From contig JAJRUG010000101.1 in NCBI GenBank assembly GCA_024277915.1, positions 1-62,527 of the forward strand: a stretch of DNA of 62,527 nucleotides, given 5' to 3'. Numbering within the stretch: position 1 is the first letter of the stretch; each line of letters opens with the position of its first letter. Source of the DNA: Gammaproteobacteria bacterium (GTDB lineage Bacteria > Pseudomonadota > Gammaproteobacteria > Steroidobacterales > GCA-2729495). The notes below the pieces were generated by a model that was not told where the DNA came from, searched no databases, and saw only the letters and a program-made list of their open reading frames with translations. Both the position numbers and the translations under genes were made by a program. Positions 8,742 through 16,076 of the stretch are shown here, piece after piece.

Positions 8742-9879
8742 CCTGCAGGCTGTTGCTCCTTATGCGGCTCATGAGAGTGTCAGCCGCGGGCGCCGTTATA
8801 CGGAACAGAGCCATTTTTACAGAGGTGAGTATCAGCGTGATCGGGACAGGATCATCCATTCGGCAGCTTTTCGCCGGCTGGTCTACAAGACCCAGGTCTT
8901 TGTTAATCACGAGGGAGACCACTATCGCACCCGGTTGACGCATTCCCTGGAAGTTGCCCAGATTGCCCGGACAGTCGCAGTTTGCCTTGGGTTGAATGAA
9001 CAGCTTGTTGAGGCGATATGTCTGGCACATGACCTGGGTCACACACCTTTCGGCCATGCCGGACAGGAAGCATTGAATGACTGCATGGAGCCGTGGGGCG
9101 GGTTCGAGCACAACCTGCAGTCGCTTCGGGTCGTGGACGAGCTGGAACACAAATATGCAGATTTCCCCGGGCTCAATCTCACCTTTGAAACCCGGGAGGG
9201 TATCCTCAAGCACTGCTCAAAAAGAAACGCACGCTTGCTGGGGGCTGTCGGAGAGAGATTTCTGAACAGGCAGCAAGCAGGCCTGGAGGCACAGCTGGCA
9301 AACCTCGCGGATGAAATCGCATACAACAATCATGATGTGGATGATGGTTTGCGCGCCGGGTTACTGACTATCGAGGAATTATGCGCTGTTGAACTATTCA
9401 GGGAGCAATATGAGGCCGTACGCCGAAATCACAAAATGATTGACCGGCGTGCGCTGATTCACGAAATAGTGCGCGGTATGATTAATTGTGTAGTGACAGA
9501 TCTGGTAGATACCTGCCGGGAAAAACTCGAAAAAGAAAACCCGTTGACGATTGATGCTGTTCGGGCGGTGCCGCAACCATTGATTCAATTCAGCACCAGG
9601 GTTAGCGGGCAGCACAGGGAGCTAAAGAGATATCTGAATCAAAGTCTCTATCAGCATGAGAGTGTGCAGCGAATGTCCGCTCAGGCAAGTGAAGTAGTAA
9701 CCGGGCTGTTCGAACGTTTTATTTCCAATCCTGACACAATGCCGGAAGAGCATGCGAGTCGGGCCGGACTATGGCAGCAGGAATCGGGGGATGCGGGTCA
9801 AGCCAGGGCAGTTGCGGATTACGTGGCGGGCATGACAGACCGTTATGCTTTTGCCGTTTTTGAAAAACCTGATAAATAG
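8722..9879 (+). CDS. dgt: Deoxyguanosinetriphosphate triphosphohydrolase-like HD protein
   Basis: 385 residues, HD-domain dNTPase of the type 2 Dgt-like group. The metal-binding HD signature is present: 'RLTHSLEVAQ' and 'AHDLGHTPFGHAG'; the conserved 'RDRDRIIHSAAFRRL' and 'KTQVFVN' N-terminal motifs precede it. The GTG at 8722 gives the ~20-residue leader usual before 'PYA...SRGRRY'; no ATG fits better in this frame. Family activity: hydrolyses dNTPs to deoxynucleosides and triphosphate, affecting dNTP pools. Sits between aroB and pyrF, ten bases before the latter. Confidence 0.92.
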   Translation: MDSSSANLQAVAPYAAHESVSRGRRYTEQSHFYRGEYQRDRDRIIHSAAFRRLVYKTQVFVNHEGDHYRTRLTHSLEVAQIARTVAVCLGLNEQLVEAICLAHDLGHTPFGHAGQEALNDCMEPWGGFEHNLQSLRVVDELEHKYADFPGLNLTFETREGILKHCSKRNARLLGAVGERFLNRQQAGLEAQLANLADEIAYNNHDVDDGLRAGLLTIEELCAVELFREQYEAVRRNHKMIDRRALIHEIVRGMINCVVTDLVDTCREKLEKENPLTIDAVRAVPQPLIQFSTRVSGQHRELKRYLNQSLYQHESVQRMSAQASEVVTGLFERFISNPDTMPEEHASRAGLWQQESGDAGQARAVADYVAGMTDRYAFAVFEKPDK

Positions 9880-9889
9880 AGGAGAGAAC

Positions 9890-10609
9890 GTGAGTACAGA
9901 GTTGAATTTAACGACCAATCAGCGTGACAGGCTGATATTTGCCATGGATGTCCCGGAGACCGAGCAGGCGCGTGCTCTGGTGGAGCAACTCGGAGATTCG
10001 GTCAGCTTTTACAAGCTCGGGCTGGAACTGATGATGGCAGACGGATATTTTGAATTGGTCGATTGGCTCACGGGTCGGGGCAAGAAAGTTTTTGCTGACC
10101 TGAAATTTTTTGATATTCCTGCGACAGTCGGTGCGTCGGTTCGCCGGTTGGCAAAAAGAGGGGTGACTTTCGCCACTGTGCACGGCAATCAGGGCATCAT
10201 GGAGGCAGCCGCAGAGGCCAAGGGTGATGTGAAAATCCTGGCCGTGACGGCGCTGACATCTCTGGATCGCGGTGATCTGGATGATCTGGGATTTCAGTGT
10301 GATATCGGGGCGCTGGTACTTTCCAGAGCCAGACGGGCTTTGGAGTCAGGTTGTGATGGAGTGATTGCGTCGGGGCTTGAGTTACCGGCGTTGCGAGAGG
10401 CGCTGGATCGACGACTGCTGGTTGTTACCCCGGGTATCCGGCCGGTCGATAACAAACCGGTAGCGGATCAAAAGAGAGTGGTTACAGTGGAACGGGCTTT
10501 TTCTGACGGGGCAGATTGTATTGTTGTTGGGCGGCCAATCAGGGATGCAGAGGATCCGAGGGCTGCGGCTGAGGGGATACAAGAGACGATTGCGGGAGTA
10601 CTTGGTTAA
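9890..10609 (+). CDS. pyrF: Orotidine 5'-phosphate decarboxylase
   Basis: 239 residues, type 1 OMP decarboxylase, last step of UMP synthesis. 'FAMDVPE' at the start of the barrel, catalytic 'FADLKFFDIP' (Asp-x-Lys-x-x-Asp), 'TVHGNQG', 'VTPGIRP', 'VVGRPI' phosphate loop. The GTG at 9890 is preferred because it follows GAGGAGAG at seven bases; an in-frame ATG at 9845 lies inside dgt and has no such site. The 3' end runs into a nested hairpin. Often found with other nucleotide genes; here it follows dgt. Confidence 0.94.
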   Translation: MSTELNLTTNQRDRLIFAMDVPETEQARALVEQLGDSVSFYKLGLELMMADGYFELVDWLTGRGKKVFADLKFFDIPATVGASVRRLAKRGVTFATVHGNQGIMEAAAEAKGDVKILAVTALTSLDRGDLDDLGFQCDIGALVLSRARRALESGCDGVIASGLELPALREALDRRLLVVTPGIRPVDNKPVADQKRVVTVERAFSDGADCIVVGRPIRDAEDPRAAAEGIQETIAGVLG

Positions 10610-10657
10610 AAATGATAGTCGAGATTTGATCTCGTAATCAGTGCTCGAATACTCCCG
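10593..10657 (+). terminator. Nested hairpin at the pyrF 3' end
   Basis: Outer arms CGGGAGTA (10593-10600) and TACTCCCG (10650-10657) enclose an inner perfect hairpin CGAGAT-ttg-ATCTCG (10620-10634). The pyrF stop codon lies inside the left half. No T-run, so more likely a 3'-end mRNA structure or factor-assisted terminator than a simple intrinsic one. Confidence 0.35.
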
Positions 10658-10682
10658 GAAATCTAAAATACCATTGATGTCA

Positions 10683-10767
10683 GAGGATACGCGTCGTTGA
10701 CCTTTGCAGCGGAGTAAAGCGGACCGCAGGGAGCCATCCGCAGCAAAGGTCAACGACGCGTATCCTC
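10683..10767. repeat. Hairpin repeat, copy 1 (25-bp arms, conserved loop core)
   Basis: Arms at 10683-10707 and 10743-10767 are perfect reverse complements over 25 bases. Inside, GCGGA and TCCGC extend the stem, leaving a loop whose core (10715-10737) begins TAAAGCGGACCGC and ends GGGAGCCAT. The same 23-base core occurs inverted in copy 2 at 10863-10885. A further short hairpin CACCTTG/CAAGGTG (10777-10783 and 10815-10821) lies between the copies. Non-coding on both strands as far as I can see. Confidence 0.85.
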
Positions 10768-10828
10768 GGGGTACACCACCTTGGCATTTGTGCAGATCAC
10801 GCATCAGTTTGAATCAAGGTGCCAATAG

Positions 10829-10921
10829 CCCGGCCTGCCCTGTCCGATCCCTTTTTGACGGAATGGCTCCCTGCGGTCCGCTTTATTTCCTTCAAAAAGG
10901 GATCGGACAGAGCAGGCCGGG
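10829..10921. repeat. Hairpin repeat, copy 2 (30-bp arms, inverted loop core)
   Basis: Arms at 10829-10858 and 10892-10921 are complementary at 29 of 30 positions. Their sequence is unrelated to the arms of copy 1, yet the loop carries the exact reverse complement of copy 1's 23-base core (10863-10885), flanked by GGAA/TTCC, which replaces the GCGGA/TCCGC inner stem of copy 1. Copies 1 and 2 are therefore a head-to-head pair with kept loop and changed stems. Together with the spacer they fill the 389-base gap between pyrF and tesA. Confidence 0.85.
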
Positions 10922-10998
10922 GTTTGCCGCGAGGGTTCTGTATCGGGGGGATGACGATGTGGGCGGGAGCTCTATCATGTCTTGACGATCACGGCTAG

Positions 10999-11649
10999 CT
11001 ACTGGGTTTTTTGCAGGAGGGGCAGGAGAACCTGCCAGACGTTATCGAGGAGCCGGGGCTGGGCCTCGTCGTTCGGGTGGATGCCGTCACTTTGCATGAA
11101 ATCCGGATTGAGTGCTACGCCATCCATGAAGAAGTCGATTAGTGCAACATCATGGGCTTTAGCCAGTTCCGGGTAAATATTGCTGAAAGCCTTGGTGTAG
11201 GTTTCACCGTAGTTGGGGGGGATTTTCATTCCTGAGAGAATGACCTCTGCATTATGCGCTCGGCTCAGCTTGATCATTTTGGCGAGGTTTTTGCGGATCA
11301 TTGGTATCGGCAGAGCGCGCAGACCGTCATTGCCCCCTAGCTCGATAATCACCAGGCTGGGTTGATGTACTTTCAGTGACCGGGGCAGCCTCCGCAGGCC
11401 TCCTCCGGTCGTATCTCCTGTGATACTGGCGTTCACTACGCTATATTTATACCCTTCGTTGTGCAGCCGGGTATCGAGCAGAGATACCCAGGCGTTTTCC
11501 GGTTCTACTCCTAGTCCGGCGCTCAGGCTGTCACCGATTACCAGCAGGGTTTTATCGAGGTCTTTGGTAGCAAGCACAGCCGTCGACCAAATGACAGTGA
11601 GCCAGCCGATTAGCAACAGGGTCAGAATTTTTGATATGCCGGATTTCAT
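10999..11649 (-). CDS. tesA: Arylesterase / multifunctional acyl-CoA thioesterase TesA (SGNH hydrolase)
   Basis: 216 residues with an N-terminal signal peptide (hydrophobic stretch to about 'STAVLA'). SGNH blocks are all present: I 'VIGDSLSAGLG' with the nucleophile Ser, II 'TGDTTGGG', III 'LGGNDGLR', V 'DGIHPN' with Asp and His. Periplasmic lysophospholipase/esterase/thioesterase by family. The ATG at 11649 is chosen because it gives a proper signal peptide; the open frame continues further but that part is antisense to the ABC gene. Its start codon shares bases with the start of the divergent ABC gene (CATG). The tesA-ybbA-ybbP arrangement matches E. coli. Confidence 0.92.
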   Translation of the reverse strand: MKSGISKILTLLLIGWLTVIWSTAVLATKDLDKTLLVIGDSLSAGLGVEPENAWVSLLDTRLHNEGYKYSVVNASITGDTTGGGLRRLPRSLKVHQPSLVIIELGGNDGLRALPIPMIRKNLAKMIKLSRAHNAEVILSGMKIPPNYGETYTKAFSNIYPELAKAHDVALIDFFMDGVALNPDFMQSDGIHPNDEAQPRLLDNVWQVLLPLLQKTQ

Positions 11650-12322
11650 GAATAATGCTTCAGTACTTAAAACGATTAACCTCACCAAGCAGGTTAGCAG
11701 CCCGGAAGGGCCTTTGACCATATTGAATGACGTCAGTCTGGAGATCAATGCAGCAGAGTCGGTGGCGCTGGTGGGGCCATCCGGGGCGGGTAAGACAACA
11801 TTACTTGCATTGCTGGCAGGTTTGGATAAACCGACTTCCGGGCGGGTCTGGATGTGTGGCGAGGAGATTACAGCGCTCAATGAAGACGGGCGGGCACAGT
11901 TACGCAGCAAGCATGTTGGTTTCGTGTTCCAGTCTTTTCATCTGGTTGCATCTTTGTCTGCGCTGGAGAATGTCATGTTGCCGCTGGAGCTGGTCGGCGA
12001 TGATCAGGCCCGCAATCGGGCGCTGGAAGCCCTCACGGACATCGGCCTGGGGCCTCGTCTGTCGCACTATCCAAAACAGCTTTCCGGTGGTGAGAAACAG
12101 CGTGTGGCCATTGCGAGAGCTTCGGTTACCCGGCCCAGCGTCCTGTTTGCCGATGAACCGACGGGCAATCTGGATACCGCAAGTGGTGAGAGAATCGCAG
12201 AGCTGCTGTTTCAATTGAACAGGCAGCTGCAGACTACCCTGGTGCTGGTGACCCACGATCGGACATTGGCGGCACGCTGCGATCGGGTGCTGGAACTCGA
12301 GGCCGGCAAGCTTGTGACATGA
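11648..12322 (+). CDS. ybbA: ABC transporter ATP-binding protein, YbbA (LolD-like)
   Basis: 224 residues. Walker [11 protein letters not shown]-loop 'FVFQSF', signature '[14 protein letters not shown]', Walker B '[12 protein letters not shown]', switch His 'VTHD'. The ATG at 11648 gives the same N-terminal length as E. coli YbbA; an ATG four codons upstream (11636) is possible. Start overlaps that of divergent tesA, so each gene's promoter must lie in the other's coding region. The stop overlaps the permease start (ATGA). Family: MacB/LolD-type ATPase partnering an FtsX-like permease; the substrate of YbbAP is not settled. Confidence 0.93.
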   Translation: MNNASVLKTINLTKQVSSPEGPLTILNDVSLEINAAESVALVGPSGAGKTTLLALLAGLDKPTSGRVWMCGEEITALNEDGRAQLRSKHVGFVFQSFHLVASLSALENVMLPLELVGDDQARNRALEALTDIGLGPRLSHYPKQLSGGEKQRVAIARASVTRPSVLFADEPTGNLDTASGERIAELLFQLNRQLQTTLVLVTHDRTLAARCDRVLELEAGKLVT

Positions 12323-14808
12323 GCAGTCTGCGATATGCATTGCGTACCCTGAAACGTGATTTTCGTGCCGGGGAACTGACAGTACTGGCAACTGCCATGA
12401 TCGTTGCAGTTACTGCAATGACAGCTGTGGCGTTTTTTACCGATCGTGTCGGGCGAGCTGTGAAAGCGCAGGCCAGCGAGGTACTGGCAGCAGACCTGGT
12501 GATTCGTTCACCAACCGGGATTGATGCGGCCATATTGAAGCGAGCAGCGGAGCTCGGGCTGAAAACAGCGCAGACGCTCTCCTTTCCAACAGTGGTAATT
12601 TCCGGAGAGCAGACTTCGCTGGCTGCTGTTCAGGCGGTTAGCGATAACTATCCTTTGCGAGGCCGGCTACTTGTTTCCAACGAAATATTTGGTCCTTCTG
12701 AAGAAACAAGCGCGGTGCCCGAGCCAGGAACCGCCTGGGCGGAAGCGGGGTTGCTGTCACGCCTTGGCATTACCACGGGCGATGAAATCACGCTGGGAGC
12801 TCAGGATTTTCGTATTGTACGGGTGTTGCAATTCAAGCCGGACCAGAGTCTTAGTTTTATCAATCTGGCGCCTGGCCTGATGATCAATCTTGCCGATATT
12901 CCGGCGACCAAGGTGGTCAGCCCGGGCAGCCGGGTGACATGGCGACAGATGTTTGCAGGGCCGGAAGCACGTCTTGAAGAATTCACCAGCCAGATCAAGC
13001 CGACTCTGCAACCGGATGCCAGCATCAGGGGTCTTGAAGATGCAGGGGACCAGATCAATGCAGCGATCGACAAAGCGCAGCGCTTTTTAACCCTGGCCTC
13101 CCTGGTGACAGTCATACTGGCGGCTGTCGCAACTGCCATGGCGGCCCGTCGGTACGCATTGCGACATCTCGATACCGTAGCCCTGCTGAAGAGTATCGGG
13201 GCATCACAGGCATTTATGCAGAATGGCATACTGGCACAGCTGGTTTTGATTGTTTTCGGCACTACCATTGCGGGAACAATTACAGGCTATGTCGCTCAGT
13301 TTGTGTTAGCAGAGATTCTGGTGGATGCACTTGATATTGTGCTGCCTGCCGCTGCGCCGGACACAGCGCTGCTCGGCTTTCTGACAGCAGCGACTATTGC
13401 GATCGGGTTCGCGATGCCTCATTTGCTGGCGCTGAAAACAACAGCACCCTTGCGAGTATTACGAAAAGATCTGCCGCCGCCACAACTGCGTTCCAGTGTG
13501 ACCTATGCAATTGCGGTGAGTGCACTGTTAATAATGGTTTACATCATTGTCCGCGATCTGACGATGCTGGTTCTCGTCTCTGTGGGGCTTGCGGCAATGT
13601 CTGTAGTGGCAGTTGGTATTGGCTTGCTTCTGATAAAACTATTGACCCGTTTTCGAGGTGCAGCGGGTGTTGCATGGCGATACGGTCTGGCAAATATTTC
13701 CCGGCGAGGTGGGGAAAGCGTTGTTCAGATTGTGGCATTTGGCCTGAGCTTGATGGTTCTTTTATTGCTGACCGTTGTACGTAACGATCTGTTGCTGGAG
13801 TGGCGAGATAGTCTTCCGGATGATGCCCCCAATTACTTTTTGATCAATATTGTTCCCGAGCACTGGCCGGGTATCTATGAGCTGATTAATTCAGAACTGG
13901 GGACTGATCCGGATTTTTTGCCAATGATCAGGGGTCGTATTACTTACATCAAGGGCGTAGCCGCTGCCGAGCTTCAGCAGACAAATCCGCGGGGCGCTGG
14001 TTTTACCCGGAGAGAGGCAAATTTAAGCTGGGCAGCCGAGTTGCCTGCCAGCAATAAGATAACTGATGGCACATGGTGGGGAGCTGATTATGATGGCGCC
14101 ATGCAGGTTTCCCTGGAACAGGGCGTTGCCGGAGATCTTGGAATTGCAGTTGGCGACACAATCGGTTTTAACGTGGGCGGTGAGGAGTTCACAGCTCCGG
14201 TGACCAGCATACGTTTCGTTGAATGGGATTCTTTTCAACCCAATTTCTATGTCATGTTGTCACCGGGTGAAGTCCACGAGTTGCCACAGACCTACCTGTC
14301 GAGTCTCTATGTTCCGCAGGAGCGACGGGACATTCTCAATCGCCTGGTGCGGGAGTTCCCCAGCGTTACAGTCATCGACATGGAAGTTATCCTTGGCCAG
14401 GTTCGCCAGGTAATGGATCGCGCATCCATGGCTGTTCAATATGTTTTTCTCTTTACACTGCTGGCGGGCGTGACTGTCTTGTTAGCAGCAATTCAAATTA
14501 CGCGTGATGAGCGGCGCTTTGAAAGCGCTATTCTTCATACGCTGGGGGCAAGCCGGAGCAAAATTCTTCAGGGAGTCGCGGTGGAATTTATCGTGCTTGG
14601 CGGTCTTGCCGGTGTACTCGCCGCCGTCGGTGCAACCGGCGTGGGATGGTTGCTGGCCGAGCAGGTATTCCAGCTCGAGTACGCGATCAGCCCTGTCCTG
14701 TGGTTGTCCGGTCTGCTGCTGGGTAGTGCTGTGGTGGGCATTACCGGAACCCTGGCAACACGAAAAGCTGTTAATGAACCTCCTGTAGTAGTATTGCGTG
14801 ATGGCTGA
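12319..14808 (+). CDS. ybbP: FtsX-like ABC permease, YbbP
   Basis: 829 residues, large inner-membrane permease. N-terminal TM (LTVLATAMIVAVTAMTAVAFF region), a periplasmic domain to about residue 250, then two FtsX-type blocks: TM segments around 255-275, 310-345, 360-375, 395-440, and a C-terminal set around 700-830 after a second periplasmic domain (~510-690). 'RRYALRHLDTVALLKSIGAS' is the usual FtsX cytosolic loop and recurs as 'RRFESAILHTLGASRSKI'. Translationally coupled to ybbA. Likely exports or extracts a hydrophobic compound; in E. coli the neighbouring TesA has been proposed to work with it. Confidence 0.9.
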   Translation: MSSLRYALRTLKRDFRAGELTVLATAMIVAVTAMTAVAFFTDRVGRAVKAQASEVLAADLVIRSPTGIDAAILKRAAELGLKTAQTLSFPTVVISGEQTSLAAVQAVSDNYPLRGRLLVSNEIFGPSEETSAVPEPGTAWAEAGLLSRLGITTGDEITLGAQDFRIVRVLQFKPDQSLSFINLAPGLMINLADIPATKVVSPGSRVTWRQMFAGPEARLEEFTSQIKPTLQPDASIRGLEDAGDQINAAIDKAQRFLTLASLVTVILAAVATAMAARRYALRHLDTVALLKSIGASQAFMQNGILAQLVLIVFGTTIAGTITGYVAQFVLAEILVDALDIVLPAAAPDTALLGFLTAATIAIGFAMPHLLALKTTAPLRVLRKDLPPPQLRSSVTYAIAVSALLIMVYIIVRDLTMLVLVSVGLAAMSVVAVGIGLLLIKLLTRFRGAAGVAWRYGLANISRRGGESVVQIVAFGLSLMVLLLLTVVRNDLLLEWRDSLPDDAPNYFLINIVPEHWPGIYELINSELGTDPDFLPMIRGRITYIKGVAAAELQQTNPRGAGFTRREANLSWAAELPASNKITDGTWWGADYDGAMQVSLEQGVAGDLGIAVGDTIGFNVGGEEFTAPVTSIRFVEWDSFQPNFYVMLSPGEVHELPQTYLSSLYVPQERRDILNRLVREFPSVTVIDMEVILGQVRQVMDRASMAVQYVFLFTLLAGVTVLLAAIQITRDERRFESAILHTLGASRSKILQGVAVEFIVLGGLAGVLAAVGATGVGWLLAEQVFQLEYAISPVLWLSGLLLGSAVVGITGTLATRKAVNEPPVVVLRDG

Positions 14809-14813
14809 ATTGC

Positions 14814-15059
14814 GCGGGGTCGGACCAGCATAACCATCTGATTAATAAAGTTATTAATCAGAAAATTGCCCATTCCAAGGGCTTAAAGTGGTCATTTCAG
14901 CATCAAAAAGACAGCTTTAAGGAACAGTGCATGGCCTACACAGTTCCAGTTTCGTGAGTGTCCATTTTGATATCAAAAAGGGTACTTTAAGGGCAAAATT
15001 CGGCATATAAATTGTATAAATACCTTATAAATAAATAGGTTATCGAGGTCCGACCCCGC
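14814..15059. mobile_element. MITE-like element with 13-bp terminal inverted repeats
   Basis: Perfect 13-base inverted repeats GCGGGGTCGGACC (14814-14826) and GGTCCGACCCCGC (15047-15059) bound a 246-base AT-rich segment without a gene. Inside: a perfect hairpin with 12-base arms (14837-14848 and 14851-14862, TCTGATTAATAA arm), and two 36-base direct repeats (14887-14922 and 14957-14992) matching at 26 of 36 positions and sharing ATCAAAAAG and CTTTAAGG. No target duplication is evident. It lies between the convergent ends of ybbP and a hydroxyacid dehydrogenase. Could be a non-autonomous element or a structured intergenic repeat. Confidence 0.6.
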
Positions 15060-15072
15060 TGCAAACTGCCGA

Positions 15073-16056
15073 TTACACTACCCGGTTTCTTTTGTTGCCT
15101 TGCAGGAATCCCTGAATATTCTCTACCACTTCATCCAGCGCCCGTTGGCGGGATTCACGAGCTGCCCAGGCAATATGCGGTGTGACAATCAGGTTAGGTA
15201 ACGAAGTCCCTATTAGCGGGTTACCATCGATGGGAGGCTCCTGTGCGAGAACATCGATCCCGGCACCGCCGATTCCACCTGTTTTGAGGCTGTCCAGCAA
15301 CGCATCCGGATCGACCAGACCACCCCGCGCCGTATTGATTAGTAGTGCATCATTTCTCATGAGGTGCAGCGCATTCGCATCAATGAGCATGTTGGTATCG
15401 TCATTGAGTGGACAGTGCAGTGTGACGATATCTGATTGCTTCAGTAAATCCCGGAAACCAACCCGGCGGATACAATTGTCCCGGACCGCAGTAATTGAAG
15501 GTTTGTGATTCCGGTATGGGCGTTGTGCAGCAACAACTTCCATTCCAAATGCTTGTCCTGCCGCGGCAACCCCTTGTCCCAGCGCGCCCAGGCCGATGAT
15601 TCCCAGGGTTTTTCCGCTGAGTTCGCGAATAGGAAAATCCAGCAGGCAGAACTGCGGACTGTTCTTCCATGCGCCATCGGTCAGTAGCTTCTGGTACTCC
15701 CTGGTGTGCTGCGTCAATCCAAGAATCAAGGCAAACACATGTTGAACAACTGATGGTGTGCAGTAATTGCGAATATTATACACAGCGATATTCTGGCGCG
15801 CAGCGGTATCAAGACATACATTGTCTGTCCCGGTGGCAACCAGGCAAATGAGTTTTAACTGTTTTGCATTTTCCAGTATGGATTTTCCGAGGCCTACTTT
15901 ATTAACGATAATGACTTCAATATTTTTCAGTCGCTCACCAATCTCCTGCTCTGTGGTAGTACCAAAAAACTCCATGCCCGGTAACAGAGCGTGCAAACCA
16001 TCGGTATCGAGATCCGCAGGCCCCATGGTATCGAGATCGAGAAAGATTGCTTTCAC
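15073..16056 (-). CDS. D-2-hydroxyacid dehydrogenase (glycerate dehydrogenase-like)
   Basis: 327 residues. NAD-binding Rossmann motif GLGALGQGVA in the middle, catalytic Arg in 'NTARGGLVD', Glu in 'AQEPP', and catalytic His in 'VTPHIAWAA'. N-terminal catalytic domain begins 'AIFLDLDTMGPADLD'. The NAD domain resembles HprA-type glycerate/hydroxypyruvate dehydrogenases, but substrate cannot be read from the sequence. It follows ppc with a 20-base gap on the same strand and is probably cotranscribed with it. Confidence 0.88.
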   Translation of the reverse strand: MKAIFLDLDTMGPADLDTDGLHALLPGMEFFGTTTEQEIGERLKNIEVIIVNKVGLGKSILENAKQLKLICLVATGTDNVCLDTAARQNIAVYNIRNYCTPSVVQHVFALILGLTQHTREYQKLLTDGAWKNSPQFCLLDFPIRELSGKTLGIIGLGALGQGVAAAGQAFGMEVVAAQRPYRNHKPSITAVRDNCIRRVGFRDLLKQSDIVTLHCPLNDDTNMLIDANALHLMRNDALLINTARGGLVDPDALLDSLKTGGIGGAGIDVLAQEPPIDGNPLIGTSLPNLIVTPHIAWAARESRQRALDEVVENIQGFLQGNKRNRVV

Positions 16057-16076
16057 GGTGTCATCTGAGCTGGTTG

